From Anaerohalosphaera lusitana (GTDB taxonomy: Bacteria > Planctomycetota > Phycisphaerae > Sedimentisphaerales > Anaerohalosphaeraceae): a DNA stretch of 64,000 nt. Where the stretch lies: NCBI RefSeq assembly GCF_002007645.1, contig NZ_CP019791.1, positions 1,736,001 through 1,800,000 of the forward strand, read 5' to 3'. This document shows, one piece after another, positions 7,633 through 16,928 of this stretch (positions are counted from its first letter, which is position 1; each line of letters begins with the position of its first letter). Under the pieces are notes generated by a model. The model worked only from the letters and a program-made list of their open reading frames with translations, did no database searches and had not been told where the DNA came from. A program made the translations under genes and the position numbers.

Positions 7633-10434
7633 ATGAAAAACGCATGTCTGGTATTGCTTGTCATTGTTATTGCGGCGACTGCGGGCGCGGCCGAGATCAG
7701 CGAAAAGAATACAGCCATCAAAACGTATCCGTTCGGCGGCGAGGATCCGGTTCCGATCTTTGTCCGCGGAGATGAACAAGGCAAGCACTTAAAGCTGTAT
7801 CCTTATACCTTTTTCGACGAGTTCACCGCAGAGCCTGTCCGGAGGGATTGGGCGGTCGTTTCACTTGAAAACCCCTATGTCAAAGTAACCGTAATGCCGG
7901 AGATCGGCGGAAAAGTATGGGGTGCTTTAGAGAAGGCGACCGGACGTGATTTCATTTATGCCAATGACGTTGTGAAATTCCGCGAGATCGCTCTGAGAGG
8001 GCCTTGGACTTCGGGCGGTATCGAGTTCAATTTCGGCCTGGTCGGGCACGCGCCGAGTACGTCAACGCCTGTCGATTATACTGCCAGAAAGAATCCGGAC
8101 GGCAGTGTAAGCTGTTTCGTGGGAACCATGGACCTGCCCAGCCGGTCACGCTGGAGCATCGAGATCCGTCTGCCCGCAGATAAGGCCTACTTCGAAACGA
8201 ACGCTTTTTACTACAATCCCTCATCTTTGGACCAGTCATACTATAGCTGGACGAATTCGGCAGCAAAGGTTTCTGAGGATATGCAGGTCATCTTTCCGGG
8301 CACTGAGCATATCGCACACGATTTCAAGGTGCCTTTGAAACCCTGGCCGATCTCGGAAGACGGCCGGGACCTGTCATGGTATAAAAATAACCGCTTCGGC
8401 AGTCATAAGAGCTATTTTACTGTTGGCGAGTATGAGGATTTTTTCGGCTGCTACTGGCATGAAGACCAGTTTGGTGCCGGCCACTATGCAAGGTACGGTG
8501 CTGCGCCCGGGCGTAAGCTCTGGCTCTGGGCGCTTTCGCGTCAGGGCGGTATCTGGGAAGACCTGCTTACGGACACAAAAGGTCAATATGCAGAACTGCA
8601 GGCAGGGCGGTTCTTTAATCAGAATGACCACGGATTTCTTGCCCCTTCTTCGGGCGATTCTTGGCGGGAGGTCTGGTTCCCGTACAAAGATATCGGGCCG
8701 ATGGTCGAAGCCTCCGATGATGCGGTTCTCAGTGTAAAAAAAACCGTAAAGGGCGTCCAACTTGCCATCTGCGCATTGACTGACATCGATGAAGAGTTGG
8801 TTGTGTTTGCCGACGGCTCTAATATCCTGCAAAAAACTCTCGAACTCGAGCCCATGCAGACATACGAAACGACGGTTGAGCATACTTCCGAAGCGGTTAT
8901 AAATCTGAAGCTCGGTGACCTGCTTGAGTTTACGACAGATGAGTCCGCGGACGATATAGATAAGCCAATCAACTTCCACGAGGTCGATGAGAGCACGAGC
9001 GAGGGGCTTTACCTTGCGGGACTGAGGCTCGAGAAGTCGCGTGGATACGATGAAGCTCTAAGTAAATACAGATCTTGTGTCGAGCAGCAGCCGAAACATG
9101 TTCGAGCACTGTCCCGCATTGCAGGGATTCAGTTACGCAAGGGCTTGCTTGACGAGGCGCTGAAAAGCTCAGCACGCGCGATCGAAATATCCATGTATGA
9201 TCCGCACGCAAATTATATCTACGGCCTTGCTTCGCGCAGGGCAGGAAAGCTGACTGATGCAAAAGATGCATTGACCTGGGCCGCACGCTCGATGCAGTAC
9301 CGGTCCGCTGCCAATGCGCAGCTTGCCGGGATCGCCATGCAGGAAAAGGATTACAGGGCGGCCGTCAAACTGAGCAAAGCCGCTTTGGATTACAATGTTT
9401 TTAATGTCAATGCTCTGCAGACGCGGGCGATCTGTTTGCGCAAACTGGGCATGACAGATGCTGCCAAAAGCACACTGGATCGGATACTTTCGATCGAGCC
9501 TTTGAACCACTGTGCTCCATTTGAGAGATATCAGCTCAGCGGGCGCAAATCAGATCTGGCGGCGTTCACGTCCAATATCCGCAACGAATACGCCAGGGAA
9601 ACATATGTCGAGATGGGTGTTTTTTATGCCGGGCTGGGGCTAATGGACGAGGCGGTCGAGCTGTTTGATCTTGTCTCAGATTACCCTACGGCCAGATATT
9701 GGTCGGCATATCTGCAGAAGTCGAAGGATATGCTGGCCCGTGCAGATTCGCTCGATCCTGATTACGTTTTCCCGTTCCGGGAAGAATCAATACCAGTTTT
9801 CGAATGGGCCGTCAAAAACAGTGATGACTGGAAGCCTCTATATTATCTCGGCCTGATCTACTGGGCGAAGGGTCGGCAGGATGAAGCACGTGAGCTTTTC
9901 CGGGAAATTGAACCCGAAGGTTTTGCACCCTTCTATATTACCAGGGCACATATAAACGAACCCGTCGACAGCTCGGCAGCCCTGGCGGACCTTAAAACTG
10001 CGGTCAAGATAGATCCAGCCAGCAGGCGGCCGCGGCATCATCTGATCACTTTCCACATAGAGCATGAGAACTTTGAAAAGGCAATCTCCGCTGCCCGAGA
10101 AGGGATGAAGCTGCTTCCCGATGAACAGCAGCTTGAGCTCGATCTGCTGAGATCGCTCGTTCCAGCGGGGTATTACAGTGAGGCTCTTGAAATACTGAAG
10201 CGGACGAGAATCCTGCCTTTCGAAGGTGCAAGTGAAATTCACGAGCTTTATGTTAAAACGCACCTGGGTCTGGGCAGGGCGGCGATGGAAGAGGGCGACT
10301 ACAGAAAGGCCCTGGAGCACTTCGAAGCATCAAAGCTGTACCCCGAACGCCTAGGCACAGGTAAGCCGTACGATCCTGACTACAGCACGCAGGACAAACT
10401 GATCGAGCAATGCGTTGAAGCAATGGAAGAGTGA
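7633..10434 (+). CDS. Secreted DUF5107 domain protein with C-terminal TPR repeats
   Basis: A 933-residue exported protein. A signal peptide (MKNACLVLLVIVIAATAGA) is followed by a DUF5107-type domain (about residues 35-370) with NPYVKVTVMPEIGGKVWGAL and the WTSGGIEFNFG stretch, aromatic-rich and reminiscent of galactose-mutarotase-like carbohydrate-binding folds. From about 440 to 920 there are repeated tetratricopeptide-like helical pairs (for example ALSRIAGIQLRKGLLDEAL, YIYGLASRRAGKLTDAKDAL, YYLGLIYWAKGRQDEARELF). I start at the ATG at 7633, since GGAAGG at 7620-7625 is correctly spaced for it and too close to the in-frame GTG at 7627. In related bacteria such proteins accompany glycan-use genes; a carbohydrate role is inferred. 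Confidence 0.88.
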   Translation: MKNACLVLLVIVIAATAGAAEISEKNTAIKTYPFGGEDPVPIFVRGDEQGKHLKLYPYTFFDEFTAEPVRRDWAVVSLENPYVKVTVMPEIGGKVWGALEKATGRDFIYANDVVKFREIALRGPWTSGGIEFNFGLVGHAPSTSTPVDYTARKNPDGSVSCFVGTMDLPSRSRWSIEIRLPADKAYFETNAFYYNPSSLDQSYYSWTNSAAKVSEDMQVIFPGTEHIAHDFKVPLKPWPISEDGRDLSWYKNNRFGSHKSYFTVGEYEDFFGCYWHEDQFGAGHYARYGAAPGRKLWLWALSRQGGIWEDLLTDTKGQYAELQAGRFFNQNDHGFLAPSSGDSWREVWFPYKDIGPMVEASDDAVLSVKKTVKGVQLAICALTDIDEELVVFADGSNILQKTLELEPMQTYETTVEHTSEAVINLKLGDLLEFTTDESADDIDKPINFHEVDESTSEGLYLAGLRLEKSRGYDEALSKYRSCVEQQPKHVRALSRIAGIQLRKGLLDEALKSSARAIEISMYDPHANYIYGLASRRAGKLTDAKDALTWAARSMQYRSAANAQLAGIAMQEKDYRAAVKLSKAALDYNVFNVNALQTRAICLRKLGMTDAAKSTLDRILSIEPLNHCAPFERYQLSGRKSDLAAFTSNIRNEYARETYVEMGVFYAGLGLMDEAVELFDLVSDYPTARYWSAYLQKSKDMLARADSLDPDYVFPFREESIPVFEWAVKNSDDWKPLYYLGLIYWAKGRQDEARELFREIEPEGFAPFYITRAHINEPVDSSAALADLKTAVKIDPASRRPRHHLITFHIEHENFEKAISAAREGMKLLPDEQQLELDLLRSLVPAGYYSEALEILKRTRILPFEGASEIHELYVKTHLGLGRAAMEEGDYRKALEHFEASKLYPERLGTGKPYDPDYSTQDKLIEQCVEAMEE

Positions 10435-10481
10435 TCGTAATTCGACCAGTCAAATTTCAAAGCATTCTATCTGAGATTCGA

Positions 10482-13400
10482 TCATTCTTCTGCATCGGCT
10501 GATGTGCGTTTGTCCTGTTCGGCGTTCTGCTCCTTGAATGTTTCAAAGAAGCCCTTCTTCTTGAGGTACTGGTACAGGTAGGATGCGCCAATCAATATCG
10601 AGCCTGTGACCAAAAATCCCATTATGCGGTAACCGGTGGCGAGTTGCCTAGTGTCGAACAGGAATATCTTGGCCGTGAGCAGGGCAAATATCCCGATCGC
10701 TAGGTAGCGGATGGTCCTCATATTCTTCCAGAAACCGATCCCCAGCAGTATGGCTGCGTAAACCGCCCACAGAATTGAGACATACATGTGTGCGAGAAAT
10801 TTCCACGTGGGCATCGCTTCGACGTACTGGTCCCGGCAGTAGAAGTACAGATAAATCTCCTCGGTCAGCAGTATCAGCAGTGCAATGACTGCCGCTAAAG
10901 CAAGATAACCCAGATATTTCGTCTCACGGCTTGCGCGGGATCCGTATCTATACAGCAGCCACGCTGAAACGAAGGTCGCTGCAATTACAGCGATCAGGCT
11001 GGCGAAATCGTAGTTGAAGAAGATAGTAAAACCATTTCTGTGCAGACCCAGTATAATCATAGGAGCTATTATAAGCCCCGCCCAGCTTGCGGCCATCGAT
11101 ATCAACCTTACCGCTCGGCCTGCCGGTGCGATGGGTCGAACAGCGAACAAGAGTATCACAAACGCCAGAGCGAGCATGATCATCCGCAGGAATACCGGCG
11201 CATCGAAAAGGGCATAGGATGCTATGTCGAGATTATCAACGCAATGTACGCCCCATTCACCGACGATCGCGATCGCAAGGTAAATGCCCGAAATACTGAA
11301 AAGACTTTGTGACAGCACCGAGTTTGCCGGAGGGGAAAGCTCATCACTTTTGCGATATAGCATATGAGCGGCGTAGACTGAAAGCGAGACGATAAGCAAT
11401 GTGCCGAAATCTTCGTTCACAAAAACGGTGAAATCGCTTTGGTGCATCGGCAGTAAAAGGACAGAACCGGCCAGGCAGACGGCTCCGATTATGCCTGCAG
11501 CAATCTGCGTGAAGATGTTTTTGAACCTCAGACCGATCATCGCCAGGATCACCGCCTGCAGTGTTAGTGCGATCAGCGGCGTTCGGCCTTGCCATTCGAA
11601 CAAAGCCGGCAACGCTATCGCGAAAAACAGCAGACCCACCGCCAGGCCGCTCTGAACAGTGACTCTGCGGTCCGGAAGTTTCCGCCATATAATAAATGTT
11701 CCGGCAATATGCAGTACGGCCAACCCGATCATGCATAATGTCAGAGCAACGCGAAATTCCTCTGAGAGCTCCAGCCAGAGGAAGTAGAACACGAAGCCGG
11801 AATTGGCAAGAATGACCAAAGTGTCTTCCAGATGCTCTTTACATCGGTTCAGCAACGCCCCAGCGAGAGAAGCTGTAAAGAATACGCCGAAGATCGCGCC
11901 AAGCCACGTTATCGTAATGCCCATATCAGCGGAATCGCCTGGGAAGTACCAGCATACGTAATTCAGAGCGGTCATCAGGAACGCGACGGCGGTCACGCAT
12001 CGCCATCTTTTGACCTGTGCAGCGGCGATCATCGCAACGCTTATGACCAGCAGGGCGGTGAACAGGGGCGCGTGACCGACGGTCGGCAATGACAGGGCAG
12101 GAATGTTCAGCGACGCTATGATCGGGAGCAGGCCGGATGCGATAATGCCGATGATCGCCATGAGCGATCTGCGCGTAAGCAGAGCCGATGCGAGACTTGC
12201 CGCCGCGAGATAGATCGCAGTGGTCAGGAATATCGCGGTCTGCTCGGGTGCGAATTCCGTGAAGACGAACGAAAAGAAGCCGGCGATTATCGCAGCGACG
12301 CTCAATTGGTGCCATCGTCGCGAATATGCGCATGCCAGGGCGACAGTCAAAATGGCGCACTGGTAACCGGCGAACTGCCAGCTCGCTGCATGACCATCGA
12401 AACCCAGAATTGGCATAGCCATAGCCGCAACGATGGTCATGATCGATATCGAAAGCCATTGTTTCGACCACGCGATCGCAAAGCCTGCCACAGCTATCAG
12501 CAGCAGATAAAGCATATATGTTTCGGGCAGCGGGGCCGATATGCTGGCCGCCTTGGGGATTACGAAAGCTGCGAGCGTGATCACCTGAGCGGTTTTCCGC
12601 CAGCCCTTCGACCATGCCATGTATGCGGCGAATATGTTGATGACTATCCAGTACGCGAGCATGTTGGCCGTTACCTCTGTCTGCCAGTTCGTTATCGCGG
12701 GCAGGGCCGCACAGCCGAGAAAGACCGGCACAGCCAGTTTGGGCCATTGTTTGACTTTGCACGAGATCATCAGTGCCGATGCGATCAGGAACAGATAGCC
12801 CAGAAAATACGCCGAAGGGCTCTCTCCCGCTGCGAGGAAGGAGGGCATGACCAGTGCGCCGGCCAGAACGGTCGCGGCAAGAGGCAGCCAGTTGCGCAAG
12901 AACGCGATAAGGATCGCGGGAAGACTTACAAGCAGAAGGTATACCAGGAACGGATTGAGCTGATGGCTGCCGGTGGAGACTATCGCGGGCACAACGTAGG
13001 CCGCAAGCGAGGCGAATATGGCGATGGAAATCCACGAGCGTATGTATGAAGTCGCCAGCGTGCCGGCGGTCAGAACCACGAGATAGCTGAACAGCGGCAG
13101 TTGCAGACCGGTGCCTTTAAGCACTATGATCGGCACGAGGTATCCGCCCAGCGTGGTGATCGCGGCTATGACTATTTCCTTGAGTGCGACAGCGTAAATG
13201 AGCGAGCCCGCGGTCACGATACAGGCCGCGATGGTTGCGGGCATCGGCCCTATGATGCCGTAAAGTTTGTACGCGGTGAATATTGCGGTATACAGCAGGG
13301 CGAGTCCCAGGGACGTCACCGCTTTTGCGACTATGTCATACTGTCGCCGGCGGGTGATCTCGCCTGCAATGATCGCGCCCAGACCTGCTGCCACAATCGC

Positions 13401-13922
13401 CGCTGCTTTGAGTTTGTCGCTTAGGATGGATTGCTCATACGCCCATTTGACCGCAAAACCGGCCACGAATATCAACAGGATGACGCCGACTATCGGCATC
13501 AGACGCGTACCGATCAACTCCTCCAGGTTCCATGATGGCTTTTTCTTTGCAGGTTCTTCCGGCTGAGCCTTTTTCATTTCCTGATCAAGGTATGGAGGTA
13601 TGGCGGTTTGTTCTATGTCGCGGCCGGTTTTAACTTCGGTCGGCAAAGGCGGAGGCGTTTCGGCCGTTTCGTGTTCTTGAGCTTGCGGAGCTGTCGGTTT
13701 CTGAGCTGTGACGGGTGCGGATGGCTCGGGTTGTCTTTGTGGTTCTCCAGCGGTTTCAGGCCCGGCGGCGGGTTTCTCTGCTCGCTTCTGGTCCAGGTCA
13801 TGGTCATAGAGCCGATGATCCTCTATCAGGTAGCGGTTGTGATTGGCTCGTATTAGAGCAGCTATCGCAACGGCCAGTGCGCCAAGGCCTGCCAGAAAGG
13901 CAAGAATATCCATATAATCCAC
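10482..13922 (-). CDS. Very large DUF2339 polytopic membrane protein
   Basis: A 1146-residue integral membrane protein of the DUF2339 family. Residues 1-25 form one membrane helix (LAFLAGLGALAVAIAALI). A hydrophilic proline- and glutamate-rich linker follows to about residue 135. From WNLEELIGTRLMPIVGVILLIF, the family's signature entry, to about residue 1120 there are on the order of 30 hydrophobic segments, some in duplicated-looking blocks. The C-terminus is charged and cytoplasmic. Function is unknown for the family; a role in envelope biology has been suggested from its size and topology only. It is convergent with the DUF5107 gene, 47 bp apart with no evident terminator. Confidence 0.88.
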   Translation of the reverse strand: MDYMDILAFLAGLGALAVAIAALIRANHNRYLIEDHRLYDHDLDQKRAEKPAAGPETAGEPQRQPEPSAPVTAQKPTAPQAQEHETAETPPPLPTEVKTGRDIEQTAIPPYLDQEMKKAQPEEPAKKKPSWNLEELIGTRLMPIVGVILLIFVAGFAVKWAYEQSILSDKLKAAAIVAAGLGAIIAGEITRRRQYDIVAKAVTSLGLALLYTAIFTAYKLYGIIGPMPATIAACIVTAGSLIYAVALKEIVIAAITTLGGYLVPIIVLKGTGLQLPLFSYLVVLTAGTLATSYIRSWISIAIFASLAAYVVPAIVSTGSHQLNPFLVYLLLVSLPAILIAFLRNWLPLAATVLAGALVMPSFLAAGESPSAYFLGYLFLIASALMISCKVKQWPKLAVPVFLGCAALPAITNWQTEVTANMLAYWIVINIFAAYMAWSKGWRKTAQVITLAAFVIPKAASISAPLPETYMLYLLLIAVAGFAIAWSKQWLSISIMTIVAAMAMPILGFDGHAASWQFAGYQCAILTVALACAYSRRWHQLSVAAIIAGFFSFVFTEFAPEQTAIFLTTAIYLAAASLASALLTRRSLMAIIGIIASGLLPIIASLNIPALSLPTVGHAPLFTALLVISVAMIAAAQVKRWRCVTAVAFLMTALNYVCWYFPGDSADMGITITWLGAIFGVFFTASLAGALLNRCKEHLEDTLVILANSGFVFYFLWLELSEEFRVALTLCMIGLAVLHIAGTFIIWRKLPDRRVTVQSGLAVGLLFFAIALPALFEWQGRTPLIALTLQAVILAMIGLRFKNIFTQIAAGIIGAVCLAGSVLLLPMHQSDFTVFVNEDFGTLLIVSLSVYAAHMLYRKSDELSPPANSVLSQSLFSISGIYLAIAIVGEWGVHCVDNLDIASYALFDAPVFLRMIMLALAFVILLFAVRPIAPAGRAVRLISMAASWAGLIIAPMIILGLHRNGFTIFFNYDFASLIAVIAATFVSAWLLYRYGSRASRETKYLGYLALAAVIALLILLTEEIYLYFYCRDQYVEAMPTWKFLAHMYVSILWAVYAAILLGIGFWKNMRTIRYLAIGIFALLTAKIFLFDTRQLATGYRIMGFLVTGSILIGASYLYQYLKKKGFFETFKEQNAEQDKRTSADAEE

Positions 13923-14117
13923 CTCTGTTCATTATTGCGGTGAGCAAGTTCAGCCGACTGAATAGGGCCGAGGTGATTGTATTCGGACTTTATTGATATT
14001 TGCAAGCTAAAACTTCCGCCATGTCGGATTTGCTTCTCTGGCGGTTTCACAAAAGCATTCCAGCCAGGCATACTGCAGCGGCAAATATTCGCTCCGGCGT
14101 GTAGGAAGTGCGTTCTT

Positions 14118-14786
14118 TTAGCCGGTTTTCTCCAGCCAGTAGCAACTGAACAGCAAAAGGTCATTCATGTCGACCGCTCCATCCTCGTTGAGGTCCGCCC
14201 CTTTTACATCTGACGGGTCTGCCACATCGGTTTGGCCCCAGTAACGCGACATTACAACGAGATCGGAATAATCGACCACGCTGTCGGCATTGAAGTCCCT
14301 GGTGGGCACATGTATGAATGTTTGTTCGTCGATCAGGATGGCAGGGCCGTCGGGCATATTATGCTCGTGCATCTGCACCGTGCATTCACCCACCTGGACG
14401 GCTTTATAATCCAACACGAACCAGTCACCCGCTGTCACGCCCGTGTAGCCGGCATAAAGATCGAACCCGCGTACTCCCTGTTCGGTCCAGTCGTAAACAG
14501 CAGAACCGAACCCGGAGGCAGGCAAGCAGGAGCCATCGTAGGAAAAGCCGTTGTACTCCCTGCCGGTGATGTCAGCCATGGGGATGTTGGGGTCATAAAG
14601 TGCGACCGATCCGCTCCAGTAGTCCGCGTTGTCGTTAGAAATGACCAGCGTCAACTGTGTGCCGACCATGATTTCCTGGTATTCCAGCGGTGTTTCGCCG
14701 TCCGCACGGAACACATTCATGTTCGGTGCAGCCGGAACCGACGCATTTACAAGCATACAAAGCGCAAGCAGCAAAACTCTTTTCAT
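14118..14786 (-). CDS. Secreted protein with C-terminal dockerin-type repeats
   Basis: A 222-residue exported protein: signal peptide (MKRVLLLALCMLVNASVPA), a beta-rich cohesin-like central part (about 25-150) and a C-terminal dockerin type I pair. The two calcium-loop repeats are visible as DFNADSVVDYSDLVVMSRYW and DLNEDGAVDMNDLLLFSCYW, each with the D-x-N/D-x-D pattern followed by a helix. The ATG at 14786 has GGAGAGG 5 nt upstream; an ATG one codon earlier is too close. Planctomycetes carry many dockerin-like proteins without classical cellulosomes, so the partner is unknown. The cohesin-like reading of the central domain is tentative. Confidence 0.8.
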   Translation of the reverse strand: MKRVLLLALCMLVNASVPAAPNMNVFRADGETPLEYQEIMVGTQLTLVISNDNADYWSGSVALYDPNIPMADITGREYNGFSYDGSCLPASGFGSAVYDWTEQGVRGFDLYAGYTGVTAGDWFVLDYKAVQVGECTVQMHEHNMPDGPAILIDEQTFIHVPTRDFNADSVVDYSDLVVMSRYWGQTDVADPSDVKGADLNEDGAVDMNDLLLFSCYWLEKTG

Positions 14787-14919
14787 CATTACCTCTCCAA
14801 GTAAAATCAAAACGGGCAGTTACAATAGATTGCAGAGGTTTAATTGTCAAGTCAATTTCGACGGATCTGCTTTGGGGCGGAACGCTGATTATGAGGAGTG
14901 ATTGGCCTGCTGAGGCAAC

Positions 14920-14952
14920 AAAAAAAGCCTGTAACTATCGCTAGCTACAGGC
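14920..14952 (-). terminator. Rho-independent terminator of tRNA-Val
   Basis: GCCTGTA at 14927-14933 pairs with TACAGGC at 14946-14952, extended by three more pairs across one mismatch. On the minus strand it is followed by a run of T (plus-strand A at 14920-14926). It lies 12 bp downstream of the tRNA. Confidence 0.85.
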
Positions 14953-14964
14953 CTTGCACGATTA

Positions 14965-15038
14965 TGGGCGGTACAGGACTTGAACCTGTGACCCCCTGCT
15001 TGTAAGGCAGGTGCTCTAGCCAACTGAGCTAACCGCCC
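14965..15038 (-). tRNA. tRNA-Val (anticodon TAC)
   Basis: A complete 74-nt cloverleaf on the minus strand: acceptor GGGCGGT pairing with ACCGCCC, D-arm with AGCTCAGTTGGCTAGAGC, anticodon stem CCTGC/GCAGG around CTTACAA (anticodon TAC, valine GTA codons), and T-arm ACAGG-TTCAAGT-CCTGT. The discriminator is A and no CCA is encoded. A T-tract terminator follows. Confidence 0.97.
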
Positions 15039-15226
15039 GATGGGAGGCAATAACATACATGTATAAAGGCCTGCTGTCAATATCTAACCGGTGTTCCGGG
15101 AGCAATTTTTTCAAAAAAGCTGAAAACATATTTTTTGGCATGGCCAAGCCGTGCTTGACGGGATTGGATGCAGGTGTTTACATATTGATTTGCTGAATAC
15201 AAGGAAATTTTCTGGAAAGGAACCAT

Positions 15227-15739
15227 ATGGATGTCATGCAAGCGATCGAGAAGCGGTATTCGTGCCGATCTTATCATCCGGATGCCATAGAAGAGGACAA
15301 GCTGGGCCGAATATTGGAGGCGGCGAGGCTGGCGCCGTCTGCGCGAAACCAGCAGGAATGGCGGTTCGTGGTGGTCAGGGACGAGCATACCAGGCGTAAA
15401 CTCAGTGTCGCCGCCGCGAATCAGGATTTCGTGGCGCAGGCGCCTGTCGTTATTGTCGGATGCACGATGACGGATCGGCTGATGCGGTGCGGCCAGCCTT
15501 CGGGTGTTATCGATACCGCCATCGCGATGGAACATATCGCTCTGCAGGCTGTCGAAGAGGGGCTGGCTACGTGCTGGGTCGGTGCGTTTTACCCTGACAA
15601 GGTCAAACCCATATTGAACATACCGGATGAGGTGACCGTGGTCGAGCTGATGTCGCTCGGTTATCCGGCGGATGAACCTGTCGGCACGCCGCGCTGCGAT
15701 ATGCCGAAAATAGTATCGTTCGATTCATGGCAGTTTTGA
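15227..15739 (+). CDS. Nitroreductase family protein
   Basis: A 170-residue FMN-dependent nitroreductase-fold protein. The N-terminus has RYSCRSYHPDAI, the flavin-phosphate binding arginine/serine motif R-S-x-R, followed by APSARNQQEWRFVVV, the conserved second flavin-contact region. The C-terminus has GLATCWVGAFYPDKVK and PDEVTVVELMSLGYPADEP, both standard for the family. The length is short but complete for the small subgroup that acts as NAD(P)H oxidoreductases. The physiological substrate is unknown. It stands alone, 67 bp before the thiamine synthesis gene, and its start is preceded by GGAAAGG. Confidence 0.88.
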   Translation: MDVMQAIEKRYSCRSYHPDAIEEDKLGRILEAARLAPSARNQQEWRFVVVRDEHTRRKLSVAAANQDFVAQAPVVIVGCTMTDRLMRCGQPSGVIDTAIAMEHIALQAVEEGLATCWVGAFYPDKVKPILNIPDEVTVVELMSLGYPADEPVGTPRCDMPKIVSFDSWQF

Positions 15740-15806
15740 GAGCATGTAACGCTTTCCGGAACAGATATTCTTTGTAATTGCATGCCGCTTTCTATAATAT
15801 GCCGAC

Positions 15807-16892
15807 ATGGAAAAAAGTGCTTACAGAATAATCGATGCAAATCTGAACCGCGGGCGGGAAGCTGCACGCGTGATGGAGGAATTCTGCAGGTTCTACCTCA
15901 ATTCGAGCGAACTTAGCGGCCGGGCGAAGAACCTGCGGCACAGGCTCTGCGGGGCGGGCAATCAGTTCGACATCTCGATGCTGGTCTCCGCTCGTGACAG
16001 CGGTGCGGACGTGGGCAGGGGGCTCGCGGTGAGCGATCAGCTCAAACGCACGGAGCTGCGGGACTGCTTTACAGCGGCCGTCAAGAGGATAAGTGAGGCT
16101 TTGCGTGCACTGGCTGAGGTTTCGCAGACGCTCAAGCCGGAATTGACACCAATATTCGAGGAACTGCGATTCGAAACCTATACGCTGGAGAAGGACGCAG
16201 TGTTGGCTGCTTCGGTCAAGAGCAAAGTTGATCGTATTCGCTTATACGTGCTCGTGACCGCTGCTCAGGCCAATACAGATGACGAGCTTTTGCAGTTGAC
16301 CGAGGCGTGCTGTCGGGGCGGGGCGGATTGTCTGCAGCTTCGGGCGAAAGGTCTGTCCGACGGGCGAACTTATCGCCTGGCCGAAAAGATGGTAAGTGTG
16401 TGCAGCGAACATCAAGTCGTTTCCATTATCAATGACAGACCTGATATCGCTTTGGCCAGCGGCGCCGACGGTGTGCATCTGGGCCAGGACGATATGCCGG
16501 TTTCTAAGGTACGCGAACTGTTCAACAGACCCATGATCGTCGGGCTCAGCACGCACAATGCGGACCAGCTCGAACAAGCGATCCGCGAGAGGCCGGATTA
16601 TGTGGGTCTGGGGCCTGTTTTCGAGACTCGCACTAAGCACATAGAAAAGCTGGCAGGACTGGAGTATGTTGAACATGCTGTGTCCCGTCTCCATGACACA
16701 GGTATCGGCCATGTTGCGATCGGCGGTATAAATGCGGTTAATGCTGACGATGTAATCAGTGCGGGCGCATCTGCTGTCGCGGTGTGTTCTGCAGTGACCG
16801 GCTCAAATGATCCTGCCGCGGCGTGCGATGAACTCAACAATATCCTGTCAAAAGCCGGGCCCGAGAATGATCAGCTTAAGGCCTGGCCTTAG
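15807..16892 (+). CDS. thiE: ThiD2-ThiE fusion: HMP-P kinase-like domain plus thiamine-phosphate synthase
   Basis: A 361-residue two-domain thiamine enzyme. Residues 1 to about 135 (starting with YRIIDANLNRGREAARVMEEF) match the ThiD2-type N-terminal domain found in cyanobacterial and planctomycete ThiE proteins and reported to phosphorylate HMP-phosphate. Residues 145-350 are a ThiE TIM barrel that joins HMP-PP and thiazole phosphate. They carry LQLRAKG, INDRPDIALASGADGVHLGQDD, GLSTHNADQLEQA, and GLGPVFETRTKH for phosphate and pyrophosphate binding. The fusion would channel HMP-P to thiamine phosphate in one polypeptide. No thiamine riboswitch is seen in the 67 bp upstream. Domain assignment is from recall of motifs; the kinase activity is inferred. 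Confidence 0.9.
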   Translation: MEKSAYRIIDANLNRGREAARVMEEFCRFYLNSSELSGRAKNLRHRLCGAGNQFDISMLVSARDSGADVGRGLAVSDQLKRTELRDCFTAAVKRISEALRALAEVSQTLKPELTPIFEELRFETYTLEKDAVLAASVKSKVDRIRLYVLVTAAQANTDDELLQLTEACCRGGADCLQLRAKGLSDGRTYRLAEKMVSVCSEHQVVSIINDRPDIALASGADGVHLGQDDMPVSKVRELFNRPMIVGLSTHNADQLEQAIRERPDYVGLGPVFETRTKHIEKLAGLEYVEHAVSRLHDTGIGHVAIGGINAVNADDVISAGASAVAVCSAVTGSNDPAAACDELNNILSKAGPENDQLKAWP

Positions 16893-16909
16893 ATCGTGGC
16901 AGGGCTCAC

Positions 16910-16928
16910 CCCTAGAACCAGGCTAGGG
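16910..16928 (+). terminator. Weak hairpin terminator after thiE
   Basis: CCCTAG (16910-16915) pairs with CTAGGG (16923-16928) with a 7-nt loop, followed by CTTTATA, 18 bp after the stop codon. Short stem; tentative. Confidence 0.4.

Noticed and set aside
11926-13035. 369-codon minus-strand frame inside the DUF2339 gene
   Set aside because: Arg/Asp-rich shadow in a second frame of the same strand; the DUF2339 frame has strong membrane-segment structure.
15740-15806. Thiamine (TPP) riboswitch before thiE
   Set aside because: Only 67 bp are available and the thi-box sequence is absent.
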